DNA of 64,000 bases from the NCBI GenBank assembly GCA_029964075.1, contig CM057141.1, forward strand, positions 10,168,001 through 10,232,000, in the 5' to 3' direction. The notes beneath the pieces are model-generated. The model saw only the letters and a list, made by a program, of their open reading frames with translations. It was not told the DNA's origin and did no database searches. Within the stretch, counting starts at the first letter, position 1, and the number at the start of each line of letters is the position of its first letter. Source of the stretch: Patiria pectinifera (taxonomy: Eukaryota > Echinodermata > Asteroidea > Valvatida > Asterinidae). Shown piece after piece: positions 41,648-51,565 of this stretch. Both the position numbers and the translations under genes were made by a program.

Positions 41648-44206
41648 CTAATGTGGCTGGAATCTTGCTGACTTTCCCCCAGTGGAATGTTGTTGAACCT
41701 TCCCTTGGAATGCCACTGGAATGCTGTTGGAGCACCTCACTTTCCACACACGTGGCCTCACCATGGTGTTCTCTCTCACCATGCTTGGCGCTTTTGCCAC
41801 ATGTTGCTTGAGTAGTCCATGAGCCTTTCTTCCATGGGACTTCGCATGGCCACAGCTCTCACACCTCGTTGCTGTTGTCCGTACATCCTTCGTCATGCCC
41901 GACCAGTAGTAGCGTCGGCGCACTATCTGCAGTGATTTGTAGACACCGGGGTGACGTGACACTTTACTGTCGTGTAGTTCCTTGAGAACTTTCTCTTGAA
42001 ATGTGGGCGGTAGGACCATCTGCCATCTGCCGCGTTTTCCATTCTCCAACTTCCATTGACGTGACAACACACCATTCCGGATCCGTAGCTGCCTCTGAGC
42101 CCAGTATGTCTTCATAGCTGCTGATTCCTCCGACATGGCTTCCCATACTGGCTCCTCACCATTCTCCATCGCCCGCATCATCGGCCCAATTGAAGAATCC
42201 GCCAGCTGTGCGTCCCTCAATTCCTTCAGTGTCCACCTTGGACTTCTTGTCAACGTCCATGCCCCTCTTTCATTTTCTCCACTGGACTCCTTGAGAGTAG
42301 CCTTTGTCGTCTCTATGTCGGTTACTTGGCTCTGCTCTGGTAGTGACGGCCTCCCCACGACTAGCTGTGTTAGTCCCCTTGGGTTTCCAGTAGCCCATCC
42401 CCTGCTCTTACTAGGAGTTGGACAATTTATTTTGAAATGCCCCAAACCTCCGCAATTGTGACAGGTTTCGATGTCCCATGGTTGTCTTCCTCCTCCATCT
42501 CTCTGAATCCCAGCATCGTTTACTCCTCCTTCGTTACTCCTCGGAGCTGCGGTCTTGCTGTGCATTGCCTCTGCTAGGCCAGCTATCATCGCCTCCAATG
42601 CATTGAGTTGTTCCAACATGCCTTGTGTATGCCGGTTGAACTCCTCTCGAGAGACCGTCTCGACGTACCGATGCGTCCTTGGAGGTTGGCGACCACCTTG
42701 GCCCCGCTGCCTCTGTCTCTCGGAGTTGATGAACGATTCTGTCTCCAGGGCCGCCCGTATCGCTTCATCTAAGGACTTGGGGTGTGCTCTGAAGATTCCC
42801 GCACGCACTTCTGCATCTGGGATGGCATCCATGAAATGCCCCCGGGCGAGTCTTTCCCGCGAATCTCTGGGGAGGTCAGGGTATGCCAATTCCGTCAGCC
42901 GTCGGATGCTGTGTCCGAGTGCTTGTAGACCTTCGTTGACCCCCCTTGTCCTACTCCTCAGTTCCGACAGGAATCTCTCGGCCTGTTCCCCGGGACCAAA
43001 TCGTCTTTCCAACCTTGTAGTAAGGTCGTTGTAGCTCAATGGTTCGCCCTGGACCCCATCTCCAAGCACTTGCTGGGCCTGCCCCTTCAGGCTTGCTGCC
43101 AGGAAAAATGCTTTCTCTGCAGAGGTCCACGCGTTGATTGTGGCACAAGACTCAAAATGAGCCTTGTAATCCCTCCAGGGAATGTCCCCTGAAAATCTGT
43201 CTGGAACAAAACTCGGCTTCCGTTGTGCTCGGTGGATCTTCTCATCCCCTGCACCTGTCTTTTTCTCTTGTTCCGCTGTTGGCCCCTCTGGTTTCTCGCT
43301 CCCAATTGTCGCTCCCGCCAACCCTTTCTCCAGTCCCTCCACCTTCATTGGTGAGGAAACCTTCGGTGGTAGCTGTGGTTGACTCGACTCCATCTTGGTA
43401 GCAAAAACTGGACCCCACGTGCTTGACCTTTCACTTGAAACCGGCCGGTACTCGCTTCCGGCTCCCGCTCCTGGCACCTCAAACGGTCTCCCTTCAGCAG
43501 AAGCCGTGCTTGTGCTTGCTCGGCTTGTAGACTGCCTTGCTGCTGCTGCATACCCTGGGGATGTCCGCATTCCTGCCGTCATAGTGCTGAAGACTTGTGG
43601 CACGTACGGGCCGTACCCCGGTGGTGCTTGCCATGCTCCACTGACGGTAGTGATTCCTGGTGGTGCGGAAGTTCCAATATTCACACTTCTGTTGGAATAT
43701 TCCCTTACTCCTGCTCCCGCCGGGCACCAGTTTTCGATCTTCCCGATCGTTACTGGTAGCTTGGGTGCTTGCTCTACTCTGGCTCCTGACATCTGGAAGT
43801 TGCTCACTGGAGTAGATGTGCTCAGTGGATTCAATATCGGTGATCCTCCGGCTGGTTCCCCCAGCTCACCCATCCATCCACGTTGTGGAGTTCTCTGTTG
43901 AGACCCCTCAAGATGTGCAGGGTTGATGCTCGCCATCGGTTGCCTTGCCCACTCTTCTCCATCCGTTGTCCATCCTGTCGATATCCCTAGAAACAGCCCT
44001 GGGTTCACGGTGGATGTCATTGGAGAGAACTGGAGCTGCGATGCTTCCTGGACCGGTTGAGGGATGCTGCTTGCTCCGCTCGTCGCTGAACTTCCCACAG
44101 CCGCGGGAAATAAGTCACTGCCTTGATACCGGAACTCCACTCCCGAGTCGACTTCTTCCACTCGGTGTCTCCCCGGTGTAAGCACTGCTTGCTCTCTTTG
44201 TTCCAT
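41648..44206 (-). CDS. Gag fused to an integrase zinc-binding head (852 codons)
   Basis: A single intact frame from ATG 44206, 74 bp inside the 5' LTR edge. Residues 1-330 are Pro/Ser/Thr-rich. Residues about 345-520 are a retrotransposon Gag core (FSGDIPWRDYKAHFESCAT, EKAFFLAASLKGQAQQVL). A CCHC knuckle CHNCGGLGHFKINC is at 582-595. From about 690 the protein becomes the segment that normally precedes integrase. H745, H752, C782 and C785 form an HHCC zinc-binding head, with the usual YYW before the cysteines. No protease, RT, RNase H or integrase catalytic core lies between or after. It ends in GGAAT-repeat-derived residues at a TAG. The protein would form particles and bind RNA; the head might contact integrase or chromatin (inferred). 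Confidence 0.88.
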   Translation of the reverse strand: MEQREQAVLTPGRHRVEEVDSGVEFRYQGSDLFPAAVGSSATSGASSIPQPVQEASQLQFSPMTSTVNPGLFLGISTGWTTDGEEWARQPMASINPAHLEGSQQRTPQRGWMGELGEPAGGSPILNPLSTSTPVSNFQMSGARVEQAPKLPVTIGKIENWCPAGAGVREYSNRSVNIGTSAPPGITTVSGAWQAPPGYGPYVPQVFSTMTAGMRTSPGYAAAARQSTSRASTSTASAEGRPFEVPGAGAGSEYRPVSSERSSTWGPVFATKMESSQPQLPPKVSSPMKVEGLEKGLAGATIGSEKPEGPTAEQEKKTGAGDEKIHRAQRKPSFVPDRFSGDIPWRDYKAHFESCATINAWTSAEKAFFLAASLKGQAQQVLGDGVQGEPLSYNDLTTRLERRFGPGEQAERFLSELRSRTRGVNEGLQALGHSIRRLTELAYPDLPRDSRERLARGHFMDAIPDAEVRAGIFRAHPKSLDEAIRAALETESFINSERQRQRGQGGRQPPRTHRYVETVSREEFNRHTQGMLEQLNALEAMIAGLAEAMHSKTAAPRSNEGGVNDAGIQRDGGGRQPWDIETCHNCGGLGHFKINCPTPSKSRGWATGNPRGLTQLVVGRPSLPEQSQVTDIETTKATLKESSGENERGAWTLTRSPRWTLKELRDAQLADSSIGPMMRAMENGEEPVWEAMSEESAAMKTYWAQRQLRIRNGVLSRQWKLENGKRGRWQMVLPPTFQEKVLKELHDSKVSRHPGVYKSLQIVRRRYYWSGMTKDVRTTATRCESCGHAKSHGRKAHGLLKQHVAKAPSMVRENTMVRPRVWKVRCSNSIPVAFQGKVQQHSTGGKSARFQPH

Positions 44207-44254
44207 TCCGTTGTCTTCTTCCTTCAGCTGCTGAATTCCACTGAAGTTTCTCTC

Positions 44255-44280
44255 CTGGTGGATCCCACCGCTGCCACCAA
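44255..44280 (-). promoter_or_regulatory. Primer-binding-site region
   Basis: Minus-strand TTGGTGGCAGCGGTGGGAT begins right after the 5' LTR. This kind of sequence is common at this place in animal gypsy elements. I have not matched it to a named tRNA. Confidence 0.75.
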
Positions 44281-45064
44281 TGTGACGTATCGTGCCAGCT
44301 CTCCTGCGTCAGGCTGGTTTGGTTGGTAGCGTGCCGTCCCGATGGTGTCCTATCCCTGCAGTGGTGGGCCACAGCACCAGGCTATCCCCTCTTCTGGGTT
44401 GGTTGGATCAGCCAGTAGACTGGTAGTCAGGGCAATGGAATGGGAGTGGGAACTGGGAATCGGAATGTGGAGTCGGAAGTGGGTGGAGACGGAAGGTCAG
44501 TGGAGTCGGAATGTCGGCGGAGTCGGAATGTCAGTGGAGTCGGAATGTCGGCGGAGTCGGTGGAGTCGGAATGTGGGTGGAGTAGAAAATGGGTGGAATA
44601 GGCGGAGTCGGAATGTGGGTGGAGTCGGCGGAGTCGGAATGTGGGTGGAGTAGGAATTGGGTGGAATAGGCGGAGTCGGAATATGGGTGGAGCAACTTAT
44701 CCTAGGTAGACCCTATACCCTAAGACAGACTAGTAATTAGTGAACAGAAACAGTAATCAAGTACGGTGGTCAAGCCTTTAATCATCACCATCCGTCATGT
44801 CATTCCACATAATCAAGAGCCTTAGCAATTAGTCTAATCATCAGAGAATCAAGCAATCAACTGACTAAATCCTAGCCCTGCAACCCCTTTTATAGACTCT
44901 GAGCCCCATAAGCTAGTGTACAACTTCTCTTTGCCATACAACAGTGCATCAACTCAATTGACCAATCAGAAACAAGGATCCCTTATATGCAAAGTGTGGG
45001 TGACTCACAGTGTGCTAGTGTATTTAAAACATACAGTTGGTGACTTAATTCCTATTCCGTCACA
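44281..45064 (-). repeat. 5' LTR (right)
   Basis: 784 bp. It differs from the left LTR at four sites that I see: one in 'ggaaggtcag', one in 'gagtcggtgg', one in 'cattccacat' and one in 'agactctgag'. Confidence 0.95.
44887..44894 (-). promoter_or_regulatory. TATA box of the 5' LTR
   Basis: Minus-strand TATAAAAG(GGG) within the LTR is the best core-promoter candidate. A second, weaker CATATAAGG lies upstream near 44984. Confidence 0.6.
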
Positions 45065-45116
45065 ATATGCAGACGTGCAAAAAATTCTAAGTACAGCGGA
45101 TGCACTTGTCTTCTCA

Positions 45117-45427
45117 AGGAAGGGAAGGCGCGCTTGTGAAGGGGCACTGGAGCCATGGAGGCGCGGAGCCTTGGAGTCTTGGAGTCGCGCTCCGGTAGAG
45201 GGCGCAATTCTCGGCAGTAGGTCGACTACTGTGGCTCATATCCATATGAATGATCCTAGGACTTCATTTTTTTTAGAAGGAAGCATCCATATCCATGTTA
45301 ATTTCCTCGCAGAGGAAGGGAGGGCGCGCTTGTGATGGGGCACTGGAGCCGTGGAAGCGCATAGCCTTGGAGTCACAGAGTCGCGCGCCAGTAGAGGGTT
45401 CAATTCTCGGAGGTAGGTCGACTACGG
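45117..45427. repeat. 196-bp tandem duplication
   Basis: Both units start with AGGAAGGGA(A/G)GGCGCGC, share GGGGCACTGGAGCC and GGTAGAGGGCGC-like blocks, and end in GGTCGACTAC. They are moderately diverged. Confidence 0.8.
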
Positions 45428-45479
45428 CTCCACGCAGCCATACGGAGGCGCGGATATAGAGTGAAGTGGCCCTGTATTC

Positions 45480-45775
45480 TATAGTTGTGCCCAAAAATGT
45501 TCCACGCAAGGTCAGGGCTGTCAGATGTTTCAATATCACTCCAAGGAACCTGTCTAAGGTCATTAATAAAATCACTTTCATTAACTGTACGGTACGACCG
45601 TCCCCTGATGTTACAGGCAGGCCCCTTAGGAGCTGACCTATATGCACAGCATAGATTAGTGAATGGTCACTTACAGTTGATGTTAAACACCATTGCGTGA
45701 GTACATTTCTGGACAAGATGTCCAGACATGGTCAATGAAGGTTTCAGAAGTACGAGTAATACGAGTTGGTTTAGA
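45480..45775 (-). pseudogene. LINE fragment: endonuclease end and linker
   Basis: On the minus strand, TRITRTSETFIDHVW (about 45770-45727) and SDHSLIYAVH (about 45675) are the late motifs of a LINE APE endonuclease, including the SDH catalytic triad end. After a frame change, SYRTVNESDFINDLRQVPW and DLAWNIF follow (to about 45500), the linker before RT. It resembles the linker of the LINE at 3480-5534. The fragment is cut on both sides. Confidence 0.78.
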
Positions 45776-45799
45776 CATAAGGTGAGTTTTATTGACGTG

Positions 45800-48740
45800 T
45801 TGACATTAAACAATGACTTTAGTTCTCATTGCTTATCCTTAGCTTGGCAGGGGAAGTTCTGACAGATATCCACAGCATGATACCTCACCAGTCAAGATAA
45901 TATCAAGCAAGTACAGACCAGTCAGGAGGATATCAAAACCAACACAAGAGGTTTGTCAATAGCATCTTTTTATTTGTCTTCGTTCATGTTAATGTGAGGT
46001 ATAGGCGACGCCCGGCGGCAGTGTCCCTGGGTTTGAAGAACTGACGATCCTTCGGATTGGAGGGTGTGTGCCCTCACGGCAAGAGGACTCCCAACGAAGA
46101 AATTCATTCAGGTCTTGGTTTATTAAAATCCTCGGTGTATAAAAACTCTCGTGTATCAAATCCCTGAAATATAACAACATAAATAAATATCTGATACAAA
46201 AGTTAATCATACAAGTTCTACGGCATTAAATAATTAAATCTCGATCTACAACATAATAATAGTAAATAAACACAATCAAAATAAAACCTTGACTCACCCA
46301 ACTCTTGTGGGTTTGCAATCATGGATTATAAGCCTGTGCCATCACCTTGTGCAATGTACCTAGCATACATGAAAGTAATGAAAATATAGTTTAAATTTAT
46401 AAACAAACTTCCCTGTAAAATCATGCATTTCACAGCGCGCAGCTTAAAATAGAAAATAATACATGTACCGTGCGCGGTTGTCATGGATACGACCCCAAAG
46501 GTGACCAAAAGTTCCCATACGTACAGCGCGCACGTGAGCGTAATGCTGTATGAAAAGCAACGCTTCACAGCGTACAAGTACAAATTGAATACAAAATCTA
46601 TGTGTAAAAGTTGTGACACGCGGGTTCTGTGAATCAAAGTTTAGGCAACAAAAGTTATCCAAAATCAATGCAAATTGATCTAACCAAAGATTAATCTCCA
46701 GTTTCAGATACTTCTGTGATCCTTTACGATACCCACTGTTCATTCATTACACCCAAATCATGATTTAAAAGCAACATAAAACAAAATATTTAACAGATCG
46801 TTTCTGGCTATCCTGCACTTATTTCATGCAGAGTGCATATGAGAACTGCACTTTCTAAAAAGGGCGCCCTCTTGGGCTCAGAGGTTGACACTTAAAGTGG
46901 GACCCTCACATTAAAAAACAAACAAACTTGGGACTCCATACATAAAGGGTAGATGGAGGGGACACTGATTTTACGGTGAATGTTCCTGAACCCATGGCAT
47001 CTTAACTTTGGCATAATGCACCATCAGCAATGTGTTCAAATGTACCTCCCAGTGGTTCCCCTAACTTTCCTTTTTTGTGTGAAACCATTGTTAGTGTGTA
47101 ATTGTGCATTACATTTGTAAGATGATGATAGGCCCTTTGCTCAGTTGCGGCTTCACTGGCAAGTTTAAGTGACTTACATATATGCAATACCTTAGCAATG
47201 TGCAATGCAAAGAAGTCCTTGTTTTGCAAATATTGGCTCTCGATTGCTCCGATGTTGCAATTGTAGCTACACAGCAAAATTGTTATGTAGTTTCTGGAAA
47301 TACGATGCAGGTCACTGAAAGTATTCACCACTTCTACAATTGCTCGGTCCAGCATTCTGCCTTCGAAAATGCTTTAGGCGCATCGAAAGTGTTATGATCA
47401 TTGCATTGATTAATCTATGACTGCTGCTAAAAAAATAAATAAATAAATAAATGTGTTCTACTTAATTAGCTTGTTAAAATGGGAGATCTTTTTAATGAAT
47501 TTTAGGTACAGCAACCACCCAGAACATCAGTACCATCTTGTACTTTTGCAAGCAAGCATCATCATCAAACCTGTCCAGAAAGACCAGAGCAACCAAAGCA
47601 AGGACACACAGGTGACCAATCTTAATGGTATCATAATGATGACAATGTGTTCTCTCCCATCCCTCTAATGGAACGCTTCAGAAATTACCATAAGGCCCAA
47701 CCACTTTGCGTGTAGGCCACATAGCATGTTTCAATCACATGCAGACTTGTATTCCCAGTGCCCCCCAGGTGTCCCCCCAGGGTCGTTTGAAAGTATTTGT
47801 TTGAGTGATTAAAATGAAGAGAAATCTAGATGACTATTTTTGACTTCCCTGAACTGCACATCTTTATGAAATGTGAATAACATGCTAAGAAAAAAAGAGG
47901 GGCCCCTAGCGTCAAAATATGGCCCAGCCCACCCCCCGTCTCCAACCACTTTTGGAATTTGCAGGACTTGCGGAAAATGGAAAATTGGGAGAAGATATTG
48001 TTGTTGGGTCCATCCTTGGACCTTGCTGTGATTGGGCAGGCTTAACAGCTTAAAGCATTGTTTCAGTTTTTGGAAAATACAATTGCCTGATTGAAAATAC
48101 AATTGCCTATAAAATTACATTTCTATCATCTTGCTTAAAGTGAGGTACAAACACATATTTGTCTTTTAAATTTAAATGCTGACATATATGACATATATAC
48201 TGATTAGTTTTTTCAATATAGTTTGAACAATACCCACTGCCAATGCCAGACATACAATTGTAGTTACTTTTACCTTAGGACACTCACTGTCAGGCAGAGA
48301 TCAAGAGAGGTTTTCTGGGTCAGAACACCCCCCCCCCCCCACACCAAAACAAAATTATATCAATTATAGTAATAATAATTACCTACATGTCCGCCACAAT
48401 CAGACATAAAGAAATCTGATGGGCCTGGATCCGCCCCTGCTCGGTATATAAGAATTTCATTGTCATTGCTGAATTTGCACTTGGTGAATGCAGGAACGAA
48501 ATGACACATTGTAAACTCCAGGGTTTACAATCTTTCATGGCATTTGGTGAACTAAAATGACTAAATGCTATTTGTCATACAAGAACATCACCAACTTGCG
48601 TGTCATGAGTCCTTTTTCTCAGTATGCCCCTCTTCAGCATGATAGTCCTTATTTCTTTGTCCAGTGGCTGGCTTCAGTACGTCAACAGATGTTTGGTGCC
48701 AACAACTCAGTTTGGTGGTGCCCTGTGTGGGCTCCCATAG
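45800..48740. other. Unassigned DNA
   Basis: No recognisable gene or element. Short frames only. A poly-C run is at about 48330 and an AAAT microsatellite at 47430. Confidence 0.45.
47506..47611 (+). other. Weak candidate exon
   Basis: GAATTTTAG precedes and ACAG|GTGACC follows a 106-bp stretch that is open in all three frames. Three-frame openness makes a coding call weak; no homology recognised. Confidence 0.2.
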
Positions 48741-48789
48741 TATGAGAGGGCAGGCAGCGAGCTCTGAGTGGCAGACACAGTGACTAGCT

Positions 48790-49265
48790 AGCCTCCTTTC
48801 TCCCCGACTTTAATTTACACCTTCGCATGTAGTCCTCTCATAGCCATTGAGCACCAAGTGCAGGATGTGCATGTAGCACCCATCCAGTGCCTTCTGCTGT
48901 GCCGATGAATATACGGCACTTGAGGTCATCTCTGAGCTCAGATTTCTATGCTGACTTCATGTTGTGGAGTGCGCTCCATCTGTAGGCCCCTGCTCCGTTG
49001 AGGCGATCAAAGCAGTCTAGTACTTGAAACCCTGCAAACCTCTAGCACAGTACCATCCATGGCAGTAACAGTGGTGTCGTCAGTGTTAAATGCCATGACC
49101 TTGGTCTTCTTGGCATTGAGCTGTAGCATGACCTTCTTACACTCTCTTGACCACCAGCAGCATCCTTCTGGCTTGCTCCGCTACATTTGAGGTCAAATTT
49201 GATGTTGTCTGCGAAGTCGAGGTCCATGATGGTGACTGGAGGGATGTGAACACTTTTTCGCCTTG
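48790..49265 (-). pseudogene. LINE reverse-transcriptase fragment (RTE-like)
   Basis: The minus strand reads DLDFADNI, the FADD-box region with D to N, near 49220. Then, across frame changes, come LNAKKTKVMAFNT and a DGTVLE segment (about 49110-49035), followed by a degraded alternative of RWSALHNMKS near 48970. These are the motifs following the catalytic box in RTE/CR1-like LINEs. Cut on both sides and inactive. Confidence 0.72.
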
Positions 49266-49524
49266 TCATTCGCCTTATTATGCTAGTTGTTCAGCAGTTA
49301 ATTAACAGTAAGTGGCATTAAGTCACTTAAGACATGTTTGCATTGACTTACCTTTGCCAAAAAAAGTTATAACACCGATTGTTCGTAATTTTTTATTTTT
49401 GGCAAATTTTACCTATAGTCGCACTAGGATTGATTTTGGTCATTGGAAAGTCATTTGCTATATATCTGTGCCACCACTTCTTCTGACCTAATCTTCTGAC
49501 CAGAGGTCTAGAAAAAAACCACTA

Positions 49525-49790
49525 CATTGTAAAGTTGTATGTTGATAGTCTTGCGTTGAATAGAACATAACAGGGTTCAAATCCAGCTGCTGGCCAAAGT
49601 TGTGTCCTTGGGCAAGCCACTTCACCCCCACCTATCTTCACCCAGGAGTATAAATGGGTACCAGCATTAACCTGTGATGGACTGGCATCCCATCCAGGGG
49701 AATAGAAATATTCTGTCATTGCATGCCGCTGAAACTGGAGATAAACATCAGCTTGATGGGCCATATTGGCTTCTGACAGAACATTATGTA
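49525..49790 (+). mobile_element. tRNA-derived SINE
   Basis: A B box GGTTCAAATCC lies at 49574-49584. It is followed by 'gtgtccttgggcaag', 'aaatgggtacc', 'tgatggactggcatcccat' and 'cctgatgggcc'-like sequence ('ttgatgggccatattggc'), which together form a widespread metazoan SINE body. The A box is decayed. The family name is not assigned. Confidence 0.75.
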
Positions 49791-49799
49791 TCAATCCTT

Positions 49800-51560
49800 A
49801 CAATCGATTGATATATACATGTGTACGTATTTGATTTATTTAAATTTTTTTCATCAATTTTGTACCATGAAGGAAAACTGAAAAGGTTTATGCATAATAA
49901 TTATAAGAGGAAAAGAGAAATTGACAGAAGATTTTTAAAAATATATATGTATATAACTATTAAACCATTATTATCTCAATTCCCAAATCAGTCTGTGTGC
50001 TAATTTTTTTTTGAAACAATTTACAATTTCTGCACACTTGTAGGAATTGCCAGGAAAGGTCAAAAATAAAATCTGTAAATCACATTCAAATTCATCACTT
50101 TGTAAAGGGTTAGTAAAGTCAATTTATGATCAGGGATATGCAGTACTGGTCAGAATATAAAGTTTCTATGAAAAAATTACAATGTTCCTTTTTTTTATCT
50201 TTCTCGTCAGCCTTTCTTTTTCTTTTCTGCAAGAATACAATACCATTGTACAGGGTGAGTAAAAGAAATATCCCTTTTGGATCAGGGGTGGCGGAAGGCT
50301 TTTCAAACTGGGGGGGGGGGGGGAAACACCAAAATGGGGCACTTGCTCAGAAAAAGGGGCACCTTCAGTCGGTGTGAAAGTAGTGTATAAACCTACATGT
50401 GTATGATGAGGAACGAATTATGAATATGTGATGCGCGATAGAGCTACATGAGTCGTTTGTCGACCCTGGTCAAATATTTTTTTTATTACAGATTTGAAGA
50501 GAGTACAACCTCAGCATTACTGCTGTGAAAACCGCATGCTGATACCATCTTTAGTGCAAAAATTATGGAAGTTGGAACACCAAGCAATGTGATGAAGTGA
50601 TGCGATGAAGTGGCCCTATTTTGGCCTGTATCTCCAAATTAAAATTTCTGACAAACGACTCATTTACCTTGATTGCATCACATCTTGTCCATTTTGCTCT
50701 TTGTGTTTCTTTTACCTTGACATTATGTAGAGAGACCATTTTTTTTTATCACGAGAGGGACACTGTTGCTTTTGATGGCCAGTTCAGTGACCATTTTGTT
50801 CACTAAAACAAGTTACAAATAATTGTGAAGAGCACTATAATTTTGTAGGGACCAGTTTCAATCTTGAGAGGAGGCACAATTTAAATGTTGCGATTGAGGC
50901 ACTAATTGTGCTTTCGATGGGCAATTTTCATTGGCGGCACCAGACTCTAAACTTTGCGGGGAGGGGGGGGGATGAAATATTTTGTTGGGGGCAGTCAAAA
51001 TAAACCCTGTCAATGGTCAGGAAATAAGCCACTAGAGCAACTTAGAAGTGTATAGGTGTAGATCGGGGGAGGTGTTTGGGGTAAAAAAACACACAGCTCT
51101 GTCAATTTTTTCCCATAGAATTTCATTAAAAATAATAAAATAATGTGAAACACCCCCCCCCCCCCTGTAAGCTCCGAAAGCCTAAACTTGGATAATGAGC
51201 AAGAGAATCGCACCTTTGGCCTTTATTCTCGATCGGTATGGGGCGCCTTAGGTGACAAATTTAGATTAATGAGTCCTTTTCCACATGTTCCACCTTGAAT
51301 AAAAGTTATGCACATGTGAAAATGGAATCTGGCGAATTTAAAGATGATGATTGAATAAAACAATGTCGAAATAAATTCTGAACTGTTTGAGTGTCCTTAT
51401 TTTGATGTCTCTAGAGTATGCCTTATTTTCAGAATTAATGTGAACCAGGTTACACTTTTAGCAGGCATTTTAACTTTATATAACAACAAACAAGAGCAAA
51501 ATGTGAGTATACATTTTCTCACTCAACTTAGTGGTACAAACCATGCAGGTGTCCATCTAC
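49800..51560. other. Unassigned DNA with poly-G and poly-C runs
   Basis: No gene seen. Homopolymers: G run at about 50312, G-rich at 50960, C run at about 51152. The 3' LTR of gypsy C might lie in the last part but I cannot delimit it. Confidence 0.45.
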
Positions 51561-51565
51561 AGTCT

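Larger units (their letters stand above)
39904..45064 (-). mobile_element. Young non-autonomous Ty3/gypsy-like LTR element with Gag and zinc-finger frames
   Basis: Two 784-bp LTRs (TGTGACG...CGTCACA) differ at only four positions that I can find. The interior is 3.6 kb, read on the minus strand. A purine tract adjoins the left LTR and a TTGGTGGCAGCGG primer-binding-type sequence adjoins the right LTR, so the right LTR is the 5' one. The coding region has Gag, a CCHC knuckle, an integrase zinc-binding head and, after one TAG, two C2H2 fingers. Protease, RT, RNase H and the integrase catalytic core are absent. Movement would need enzymes from another element. Confidence 0.92.

Noticed and set aside
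41199-43901. Several plus-strand frames of 100-170 codons
   Set aside because: Shadows of the minus-strand Gag and zinc-finger frames.
47002-47355. 117-codon minus-strand frame as a gene
   Set aside because: No recognisable motif, no supporting splice or promoter signal.
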